DNA from: Acidobacteriota bacterium
GTDB lineage: Bacteria > Acidobacteriota > Terriglobia > Bryobacterales > Bryobacteraceae
Reading direction: 5' to 3'
Length of the DNA: 64,000 nt
Assembly (NCBI GenBank): GCA_026393985.1
Contig: JAPKZB010000080.1
Span: forward strand, 135,584-199,583
The notes under the pieces are model-generated. The model worked only from the letters and a program-made list of their open reading frames with translations. It did no database searches and had not been told where the DNA came from. Position numbers and translations under genes: made by a program. Below, in pieces: positions 57,841-64,000 of the stretch. Each line of letters opens with the position of its first letter. The first letter of the stretch is position 1.

Positions 57841-59240
57841 CGCGGCGGCAACTGTTGTTGGCCAGCCTGGGCGGGCACCGGGAGACGGTGTTCGCCTTCG
57901 GGCATGAATGCGTATTGGGCACTTCGCTCGACCTGCAGTTTGCCGCGGACTCGGCGGCCGATGCCGCACTGGCCGAGGAGATGGTGCTCAGCGAAATCGA
58001 CCGGCTGCGCCGGGTGCTGAGCACGTGGGACCCGGATTCGGAAGCCAGCCGGTTTCTCCAGCGACGAAACGAAGCCACCGAGGTCTCCGCCGATCTGGCG
58101 GCCGTACTGCGGGCTTTCGACACCTGGCGCGAACGGACGGGCGGCGCGGTGGACCCGGCCGTAGGGGCGGCAGTGGCGCTGTGGGAGGGTGCAAGCCGGG
58201 CACCGGACGCCGGGCAGCGGGCGGCGGTGGTGGCGGCGATCGCCCGGCGTCATTGGAAGCTGGATGGGCGCGTGGCCACGCGGCTGGGATCGACGCCGCA
58301 GGTGTTTGCGAGCCTCGCCAAAGGATATGTGATCGAGCAGGCCCTGGCCGTAGCGATGACGGGACCGGTGCGGGGCGCGTTGGTCAACCTGGGCGGCGAC
58401 CTGGCCGTCCGCGGCGACCTGCGGCCGCGGATCGCGGTACGAAGCCCGGAGGAGGGGACGTTGGCGCAGGTAGCCGTGCGGGATGGAGCCATGGCCACGA
58501 GCGGCGACTACCGGCGGGGCTACCGGATTGGCGGGCAGTGGTACTCGCACCTCGTCGACCCGCGGACGGCGATGCCGGCCACCGCCGTGCGCAGCGCCAC
58601 GGTCACTGCGCCCGATGCCGTCACGGCCGGGGCGCTGGCGACGGCCCTGGCCGTGATGGACCCGGCCGACGGGCAGCGACTGGCCGACAGCGAGCCCGGG
58701 ACCGAGTATCTGCTGGTGGCGGCCAACGGGCGGCCGGTGCTGAGCCGGGGCTGGGTTGCGCTGGCGCAGACGACGCCGCCGAACGCGATGGAGCTGGTCG
58801 TGGAGTTCGAGATTGCCCGGGTCGAGGGGCAGCGCTACCGCCGGCCGTACGTGGCCGTGTGGATCGAGGACAAAGACCGGTTTCCGCTGCGGACGCTGGC
58901 GTTCTGGGTGGAGAAGTCACGCTGGTGGCCGGACCTGCGATCGTGGTACCGGGGCGACCGTCTGCGGGCGATGGCGGAGGGGACCGAGATCTCGGCCACA
59001 GTGGCGAGCGCGACGCGCGCGCCGGGCAAGTACACGTTGAAGTGGGACGGCAAGGATAGTCAGGGCAAGCCTGTGAAGCCGGGGCGGTATGCCGTCTGCA
59101 TTGAAGCCGCGCGGGAGCACGGCACCTATCAACTGATCCGTCAGGAAATGGAGTTCAACGGTACGGCGCAGTCCGTGCCGCTCAAAGGCAATGTCGAAAT
59201 CGCTGCGGCAAACCTGGATTACCGAAAAGTTGGGCGCTGA
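57837..59240 (+). CDS. apbE: ApbE-type FAD:protein FMN transferase fused to DUF2271
   Basis: 467 residues from GTG 57837 (GTGA overlap with the previous stop). ApbE domain 1-300: F-G-H-E-C-V-L-G-T-S, S-L-A-K-G-Y-V-I-E-Q-A (FAD-binding Lys-Gly), L-V-N-L-G-G-D-L and S-H-L-V-D-P-R-T (Mg2+ site). It attaches FMN to Thr/Ser residues of periplasmic proteins. The C-terminal DUF2271 domain (about 318-467) has P-Y-V-A-V-W-I-E-D-K-D and W-D-G-K-D-S-Q-G, usually paired with PepSY-TM proteins. The first 15 residues form only a weak signal. Confidence 0.88.
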   Translation: MTRRQLLLASLGGHRETVFAFGHECVLGTSLDLQFAADSAADAALAEEMVLSEIDRLRRVLSTWDPDSEASRFLQRRNEATEVSADLAAVLRAFDTWRERTGGAVDPAVGAAVALWEGASRAPDAGQRAAVVAAIARRHWKLDGRVATRLGSTPQVFASLAKGYVIEQALAVAMTGPVRGALVNLGGDLAVRGDLRPRIAVRSPEEGTLAQVAVRDGAMATSGDYRRGYRIGGQWYSHLVDPRTAMPATAVRSATVTAPDAVTAGALATALAVMDPADGQRLADSEPGTEYLLVAANGRPVLSRGWVALAQTTPPNAMELVVEFEIARVEGQRYRRPYVAVWIEDKDRFPLRTLAFWVEKSRWWPDLRSWYRGDRLRAMAEGTEISATVASATRAPGKYTLKWDGKDSQGKPVKPGRYAVCIEAAREHGTYQLIRQEMEFNGTAQSVPLKGNVEIAAANLDYRKVGR

Positions 59241-59832
59241 ACCGGGGCGCGGGGTATGGCGGCGGCGTATAGCGACGGCGGCGCGCTGGCTGCATATCTA
59301 CGGCTCGATGGTGAGCCTGTCGCTGCTGCTGTTCTTCTCGGTTACCGGGCTGACCTTAAACCACGCCGACTGGTTTGCGGACGCGCAGCGCACGGCGCAG
59401 TTCCGCGGGCAGGTTCCCACGGCGTGGACGAAGGGCGAACTGGCGAAGCTCGAGATTGTCGAACAGCTGCGGCGGAGCCACGGGATCAAGACCGGCCTGA
59501 GCGAGTTTCGCGCCGAGGAGGGGCAGGCGTCGGTCTCGTTCAAGGGGCCGGGCTATACGGCCGATGTCGTGATGGACCGGGCGACCGGCCGCTACGAGGT
59601 GACCGAGACGCGCATGGGGCTGGCCGCGGTGCTCAACGACCTGCACAAGGGCCGCGACACCGGCCCGGCCTGGAGCCTTCTGCTGGACGTCTCCGCCGGG
59701 CTGATGGTGCTGGTGTCCGCGAGCGGCCTGGTGCTGCTGTGGTACCTGCAGCGCAAGCGCGCAGCCGGGCTGTGGAGCCTGGCGGGCGGAACGCTGGCTT
59801 GCTACCTCGTCTATGCGATCTGGGTGCCTTAG
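59191..59832 (+). CDS. PepSY-associated transmembrane protein
   Basis: 213 residues from ATG 59191, 50 bp inside the end of the ApbE-DUF2271 gene. Membrane segments at about 34-54, 165-182 and 190-210. The first helix is preceded by A-A-R-W-L-H-I-Y-G-S-M and followed by G-L-T-L-N-H-A-D-W, a PepSY-TM pattern with His residues placed to bind haem. L-N-D-L-H-K-G-R-D sits before helix 2. With ApbE/DUF2271 it probably forms a transmembrane electron-transfer or metal reductase unit. The start could be later. Confidence 0.8.
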   Translation: MSKSLRQTWITEKLGAEPGRGVWRRRIATAARWLHIYGSMVSLSLLLFFSVTGLTLNHADWFADAQRTAQFRGQVPTAWTKGELAKLEIVEQLRRSHGIKTGLSEFRAEEGQASVSFKGPGYTADVVMDRATGRYEVTETRMGLAAVLNDLHKGRDTGPAWSLLLDVSAGLMVLVSASGLVLLWYLQRKRAAGLWSLAGGTLACYLVYAIWVP

Positions 59833-59844
59833 GCCGGAAGTGCG

Positions 59845-62775
59845 TTACTTGTTGAGGACTTCGTCCAGGTTGAGCAGCTGATTGGCGAGCATGGTCAACG
59901 CGGCGCCTTCGGCCGGGGCTACCTTCGCATCGACGGGCGCTTCGCCGGAGGCCAGGAGTTTTTTGGCATCGGCGAGGTTCGAGTCGTAGTAGCGGAGATA
60001 GTCCTGATAGGCTTGGCGGGCGATCTGCCGTTCGGGCTCGGCGAGGGGACGCTGAAGCACGGCGGCGGCCAGGAAGTCGGCGCGAGGGTCGAACCCGGCG
60101 CCGGCGTAATAGGCGCGCTGGCCGAGCACACGGGCGGCTTCGACAAACTGGGTATCGTTCATCGTGACGAGCGCCTGGAGCGGGGTGTTGGTGCGCTCGC
60201 GGCGAACCGTGCAGGCTTCGCGCGTTGGGGCGTTGAAGATATCGAGGCTGGCCGGCGGGGCGCTGCGCTTCCAGAACCAGTAGACGGAGCGGCGGTAGAG
60301 GTTGTCGCCGGAGTCGGGTTTATAGAAGCGGGTGTTGGAGCCGTTCATGGCGACGGTCTCCCAGACGCCGGCGGGCTGGTAGGGCTTCACGCTGGGGCCG
60401 CCGAGTTGGGGCGACAGCAGACCGCTCGAGGCCAGGGCGTAGTCGCGGATCATCTCGCCGTCCATGCGGAAGCGGGGGCCGCGGCTGAGCAGACGGTTCT
60501 CGGGATCTTTGGCGAGCTTCTCGGGCGTGTGGAGGGCCGCCTGGCGGTAGGTGGCCGAGAGCATCACCTGCTTATAGAAGCGCTTCATGTCCCAGCCGTT
60601 GTCGCGGAAGTCGATGGCGAGCCAGTCGAGCAACTCCTGGTTGACGGGAGGCTGCCCCTGGCTGCCGAAGTCTTCGGCGGTGCGCACGAGGCCATCGCCG
60701 AACAGCTCCTGCCACATGCGGTTGACGGCGACGCGGGCGGTGAGCGGGTTCTCCTGGCTGACGAGCCACTGAGCGAGGCCGAGGCGGTTGCGGGGCAGAC
60801 CGGCGGGCATGGGCGGCAGGACGCTGGGGGTACTGGCGTCGACCCGGGCGCGCTTCTGGTCGTAGGCGCCACGATAAAGTACATGCGCGAACGGCATCTG
60901 GCCTTCGCGCTCCTGCATGACGTGGGTGACGGCGCCACGGCGGGCGATAGCCTTGGCTTCGAGCTGGAGCTGGGCCTGTTCGGCGGCCAGTTTCTGATAG
61001 GCCGGGTCGCGGTGGAACAGGTAGTAGGTCCGCAGGGCTTCGCGGTCTTCGCTCCGGCGCAGGGTGGCCCAATCGGCCAGCAGCCGGGCTTCGGTTTCGC
61101 TCACGACGCGCTTGAAGATGCGGAAGTCGGCGATCTCGCCGCCCGGTAGGGCCTTGCCCAGAATGAGCGGAGCGGAAGAATCGATGCGGCCGGGGAGTTC
61201 GACGTTCTGGTTGCCGCCGCCCTGGGTGGGAATCGCGCGGCCGTTGAGATAGAAGCTCAGGCCGGACTGATGGCGGGAGCCGTCGTAGGCGACGACGATG
61301 TGGTTCCAGCTGCCGTAGACCATTTGGTTCAAGTGGCCGGCGCGAATCTCCACATTACGGCCCTCATCGCCAACCAGGCGGAAGGCCGAGACCCGGCTGG
61401 TGACGTCGATGTACCAGCCGCGGCCCTTGTCGGCGGCATCCTGCTGCGAGGCGATGACGTAGGGCTGCTCGGTCTTTGGGAAGTAGAAAGAGACGGCGAT
61501 GGTGAACGCCTGGTCGGCCAGGAGTTTGGGCGCTTTGGGCACGGGCTGGCCTTCGGTGACGATCGAGAGCGGCGCGGGGAGGGCGTAGAGCTGGTCTTTG
61601 GTGGGCAGCGGGTGGGCGGAGATCGTCTTTTTTGCGGAACGAAGCCAGCGGTCAAAGCGCGGGTCCGGGCTCAGGCGGCGGCGTTGGAGTTCAGCGGTGA
61701 GCGCCGTACGGCGGGCGGAGACCTGCTCCCAGCGGGCGCGGTCCTCGGCGCGGGGGACGACGAGCACCGGGGGCGTATCGGGGATGTTGTCGTCCATCAC
61801 GTTCTGCGTGGTGTTGCGGAAGAAGGCGCCGAGGGAATAGAAATCCTTCTGCGTGATGGGGTCGAACTTGTGGTCGTGGCAGGCGGCGCAGCCGACGGTC
61901 ATGCCGAGCCAGACGGCGCCGACGGTATCGGCGCGGTCCTTGGCGTAGATTTCGGCGTACTCGTCCTCAATGAGGCCGGCTTCGTTGGTGGTGGGGTTAC
62001 AGCGCTGAAAGCCGGTGGCGATGCGCTGTTCGAGCGTGGGGTTGGGCAGCAGGTCGCCGGCGAGTTGTTCGGTGGTGAAGCGGTCGAAGCTGAGGTTGCG
62101 ATTGAAGGCCTGGATGACCCAATCGCGGTAGGGCCACATTTCGCGGTAGTTGTCGACGTGGATGCCGTGCGTGTCGGCGTAGCGGGCGGCGTCGAGCCAG
62201 TAGCGGGCGCGGTGTTCCCCGTAGCGGGGGGAGGCCAGCAGCGTGTCGAGGAGCTTTTCGTAGGCTTGGGCGGAGGAGTCGTTCAGGAACGCCGCGAGCA
62301 CGGCCGGTTCCGGCGGCAGGCCGGTGAGGTCGAGCGCGGCGCGGCGGGCCAGCGTCCGCTTGTCGGCTTCGAGCGCGGGCGTGAGGCCGAGGGGGCGGAG
62401 CTTGGCGAGCACGAGTTCGTCGATGCTGTTGGCGGCGGACCGCACCGGGGCTTCGTAGGCCCAGTGCGCGGTCCACGGGGCGCCGGCTTCGATCCAGGTC
62501 TTGAGGGTGGCGACCTGTTCGGGCGAGAGCTTCTTATGCGACTGCGGCGGGGGCATGATGCGCTGCGGGCGCGCGTCGGTGATGCGGGCGAGGATAGCGC
62601 TCCGCTTGGCGTGAACGGCGTCTTTCTGATCGAGCCGCAAGCCGGCCATGCGGGTACTCGCATCGGGCCCGTGGCACTGGAAGCAGTTATCGGAAAGGAT
62701 CGGCCGCACCTGTCGCTGGAAGTCTACGGCGGCAAGGACGGAGACGGAGGCGCAAAAAAGGAGCAGAGTACGCAT
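59845..62775 (-). CDS. PSD1/DUF1549-DUF1553 protein with N-terminal cytochrome and LamG-like domain
   Basis: 976 residues with signal peptide M-R-T-L-L-L-F-C-A-S-V-S-V-L-A. PSCyt1 haem site D-N-C-F-Q-C-H-G-P-D (about residues 29-38), then DUF1549 (Y-W-L-D-A-A-R-Y-A-D-T-H-G). A LamG/concanavalin-like insert spans about 420-560 (G-S-W-N-H-I-V-V-A-Y-D-G-S). DUF1553/PSD1 is C-terminal (S-Q-E-N-P-L-T-A-R-V-A-V-N-R and R-R-S-V-Y-W-F-W-K-R). Abundant in Planctomycetes and Acidobacteria; thought to work on polysaccharides or electron transfer. It follows the RND gene by 36 bp on the same strand. Confidence 0.9.
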   Translation of the reverse strand: MRTLLLFCASVSVLAAVDFQRQVRPILSDNCFQCHGPDASTRMAGLRLDQKDAVHAKRSAILARITDARPQRIMPPPQSHKKLSPEQVATLKTWIEAGAPWTAHWAYEAPVRSAANSIDELVLAKLRPLGLTPALEADKRTLARRAALDLTGLPPEPAVLAAFLNDSSAQAYEKLLDTLLASPRYGEHRARYWLDAARYADTHGIHVDNYREMWPYRDWVIQAFNRNLSFDRFTTEQLAGDLLPNPTLEQRIATGFQRCNPTTNEAGLIEDEYAEIYAKDRADTVGAVWLGMTVGCAACHDHKFDPITQKDFYSLGAFFRNTTQNVMDDNIPDTPPVLVVPRAEDRARWEQVSARRTALTAELQRRRLSPDPRFDRWLRSAKKTISAHPLPTKDQLYALPAPLSIVTEGQPVPKAPKLLADQAFTIAVSFYFPKTEQPYVIASQQDAADKGRGWYIDVTSRVSAFRLVGDEGRNVEIRAGHLNQMVYGSWNHIVVAYDGSRHQSGLSFYLNGRAIPTQGGGNQNVELPGRIDSSAPLILGKALPGGEIADFRIFKRVVSETEARLLADWATLRRSEDREALRTYYLFHRDPAYQKLAAEQAQLQLEAKAIARRGAVTHVMQEREGQMPFAHVLYRGAYDQKRARVDASTPSVLPPMPAGLPRNRLGLAQWLVSQENPLTARVAVNRMWQELFGDGLVRTAEDFGSQGQPPVNQELLDWLAIDFRDNGWDMKRFYKQVMLSATYRQAALHTPEKLAKDPENRLLSRGPRFRMDGEMIRDYALASSGLLSPQLGGPSVKPYQPAGVWETVAMNGSNTRFYKPDSGDNLYRRSVYWFWKRSAPPASLDIFNAPTREACTVRRERTNTPLQALVTMNDTQFVEAARVLGQRAYYAGAGFDPRADFLAAAVLQRPLAEPERQIARQAYQDYLRYYDSNLADAKKLLASGEAPVDAKVAPAEGAALTMLANQLLNLDEVLNK

Positions 62776-62788
62776 ACACTTTTAGTGT
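62776..62788. promoter_or_regulatory. Palindrome ACACTTTTAGTGT at the PSD1 start
   Basis: Five-base arms ACACT/AGTGT around TTT, directly against the start codon of the PSD1 gene (62773-62775 read on minus). An operator or a short hairpin covering the ribosome site is possible. Confidence 0.3.
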
Positions 62789-62811
62789 AATGCCGGCAGT
62801 GTAATGCCGGG
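62784..62811. repeat. 14-bp tandem direct repeat between RND and PSD1 genes
   Basis: AGTGTAATGCCGGC at 62784-62797 is repeated as AGTGTAATGCCGGG at 62798-62811 with one change. It overlaps the palindrome at 62776-62788 and fills most of the 36-bp gap. Confidence 0.6.
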
Positions 62812-64000
62812 TTAGTCGCCCGAGGTAGCGGGCGCGGGGTTCGGGGCAGCGCCGCGGCGCTGCGTCAGCCACAGGCCGGCGTCGTCGAGCAGGCTGTAGA
62901 CGACGGGGGTGAGAATCAGCGTCAGCAGCAGGGAGAGGCTCTGGCCGCCGATGACGATGATGGCGATGGAGCGCCGCTCTTCGGCCCCGGGGCCGGCGCC
63001 GAGCGCGAGCGGCATCATGCCGGCCACCAGCGTGATGGTGGTCATCAGGATGGGCCGCAGACGGTCTTTATTCGCCTGCAGTATGGCTTCGAGCCGGGGC
63101 AGGCCTTCGCGGCGCAGGTTGTTGGTGTGGTCGATCTGCAGAATGCTGTTCTTTTTGACGACGCCGAACAAGACGAGAATGCCGAGCGCGGAGTACAGAT
63201 TCAGCGTCTCGCCGAAGAACCAGAGCGAAAGGAAGCCAAACGGCACGGCCAGCGGCAGGCTGAGCAGGATGGTCACCGGATGGAGCAGGCTTTCAAACTG
63301 CGAGGCGAGGATCATGTACATGAAGACCACCGAGAGCGCGAAGGCGAGCAGAAACTCATTGAGCGTCCGTTCGAACTCACGGCCGCGGCCGACGATGGTG
63401 GTGGAGTAAGTGGCGGGCATGTTCATCGCCGCGGCGGCTTTGAACATTTCAGGCAGGCGGTCGCCGAGACCGTAGCCGGGCAGTACGTTGGCGCGGATGC
63501 CTACTTGGCGCTGCCGGTCGAGGCCCTCAATGCGGTAGGCCGACATCGCCTCTTTGACTTCGACGACGTTATCGAGCCGCACGAGGCCGATGCGCGATTT
63601 GTTCGATGGCACGTAGAGCTTCGACACCGTCGCCATCGAGTTGCGGTCCTGGTCCTTGAGCCGGACTTCGACGTCGTACTCTTCGGCGAGTTTATCGTCG
63701 CGGAAGCGGGAGACCTCGTCGTCGCCGCCCACCATCAGGCGGAGCGAACTGGCGATATCGGCGGCATCAACGCCGAGGTCGGCCGCGCGGTTGCGGTCGA
63801 TGACCACGCGCAGTTCGGGCTTGTTCATCCGGAGGGTGGTGTCGATGTCGGTGAGGCCGGGGATGGTAAGCGCCGTTTTGCGGAGGCGCTCGGAGTAGGC
63901 ATTGAGTTCGGTGAGTTCGGGGCCGCGGATGACAAAGTCGATGTCGTAGGGCGCCGAGCCCTGATTGAGCGATTGAATATTGCCAACGCGGGTGCGGATA
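62812..64000 (-). CDS. RND efflux permease, C-terminal part (5' end outside window)
   Basis: Open from the right edge to the stop at 62812; the visible 395 residues are the C-terminal part of an AcrB/MexB-like (HAE1) or MdtB-like pump. Features: porter-domain stretch G-P-E-L-T-E-L-N-A-Y, then membrane helices L-L-A-F-A-L-S-V-V-F-M-Y-M-I-L, F-G-V-V-K-K-N-S-I-L-Q-I-D-H (the conserved V-x-K-N motif) and G-G-Q-S-L-S-L-L-L-T-L-I-L-T-P-V-V-Y at the end. The tail is Ala/Pro-rich. Proton-driven export across the envelope; the substrate is unknown. Confidence 0.9.
   Translation of the reverse strand, partial: IRTRVGNIQSLNQGSAPYDIDFVIRGPELTELNAYSERLRKTALTIPGLTDIDTTLRMNKPELRVVIDRNRAADLGVDAADIASSLRLMVGGDDEVSRFRDDKLAEEYDVEVRLKDQDRNSMATVSKLYVPSNKSRIGLVRLDNVVEVKEAMSAYRIEGLDRQRQVGIRANVLPGYGLGDRLPEMFKAAAAMNMPATYSTTIVGRGREFERTLNEFLLAFALSVVFMYMILASQFESLLHPVTILLSLPLAVPFGFLSLWFFGETLNLYSALGILVLFGVVKKNSILQIDHTNNLRREGLPRLEAILQANKDRLRPILMTTITLVAGMMPLALGAGPGAEERRSIAIIVIGGQSLSLLLTLILTPVVYSLLDDAGLWLTQRRGAAPNPAPATSGD

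Noticed and set aside
61270-62790. 506-residue plus-strand frame opposite the PSD1 gene
   Set aside because: Gly/Val/Glu-rich shadow; the minus strand encodes the haem motif and DUF1549/DUF1553 blocks.

Overview
The window reads as a high-GC chromosomal segment from an acidobacterium of the Bryobacterales / Candidatus Solibacter type. I infer this from the gene set, not from a database match. Supporting genes are a VWFA-related Acidobacterial-type secreted protein beside a very large TonB-type barrel, a DUF1549/DUF1553 (PSD1) cytochrome protein, Gfo/Idh/MocA oxidoreductases, many small secreted proteins ending in ...A-Q or ...G-A signal junctions, a PVM-like bacterial microcompartment (BMC) locus, and ECF sigma and CHAT proteins. 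I saw no rRNA, tRNA, CRISPR array, insertion sequence or prophage.

Layout. 0-4.3 kb: esterase (cut by the left edge), GNAT, Gfo/Idh/MocA oxidoreductase and a sialate O-acetylesterase-like SASA hydrolase. 4.3-8.8 kb: LolD-type ATPase coupled to ClpC, a DUF1003 membrane protein behind an RNA hairpin, a 48-residue membrane peptide and a lysozyme-like protein. 8.9-14.4 kb (minus): small secreted protein, TonB-type barrel and VWFA protein in one operon. 14.5-21.3 kb: a split BMC locus (BMC-H and CoA-acylating aldehyde dehydrogenase on plus; class II aldolase, BMC-H and three BMC-P on minus) with a hypothetical gene, recJ and a membrane protein between the halves. 21.4-26 kb: rhomboid protease, then a minus-strand operon of class A beta-lactamase-like protein, DJ-1/PfpI, PQQ dehydrogenase with a lanthanide-type Asp pair, and a di-haem cytochrome with one CX4CH site. 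26-32.5 kb: HerA-like ATPase, PD40 protein, MetE-like methyltransferase, FG-GAP protein, GNAT, and a shrunken kynureninase without its PLP core. 32.5-37.3 kb: a tightly overlapping glycosyltransferase operon. 37.4-41.1 kb (minus): a single-chain ModA-ModB-ModC molybdate transporter and a secreted triple-RidA protein. 41.3-46.4 kb: nucleoside salvage operon (pyrimidine phosphorylase, NupC, purine nucleoside phosphorylase, cytidine deaminase, exported amidohydrolase). 46.4-50 kb: a structured leader with a tiny Ile-rich reading frame, then a CHAT-TPR protein and an ECF sigma factor. 50-53.7 kb: ImuA/ImuB-like pair, YbaK, TPR and DUF4287/DUF5655 proteins. 53.6-54 kb: a duplicated convergent gene junction with a 121-bp repeat. 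54-59.8 kb: dimethylformamidase-like protein, creatininase, amidohydrolase, and an EF-hand / ApbE-DUF2271 / PepSY-TM operon. 59.8-64 kb (minus): PSD1 protein and the C-terminal part of an RND efflux permease (cut by the right edge).

Functional themes are carbohydrate use (BMC for fucose/rhamnose-type phospho-sugars, SASA and acetyl esterases, Gfo/Idh/MocA), alcohol oxidation with a dedicated c-type cytochrome, nucleoside salvage, extracytoplasmic flavinylation, and stress or DNA damage response (ClpC, ImuAB, CHAT/ECF). The most unusual items are the ModABC fusion, the PLP-less kynureninase, the CHAT/ECF unit with its attenuator-like leader, the aldehyde dehydrogenase with an EutT-like tail, and the duplicated gene junction at 53.6-54.0 kb. 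The plus strand also switches between C-rich and G-rich several times, independently of gene direction.
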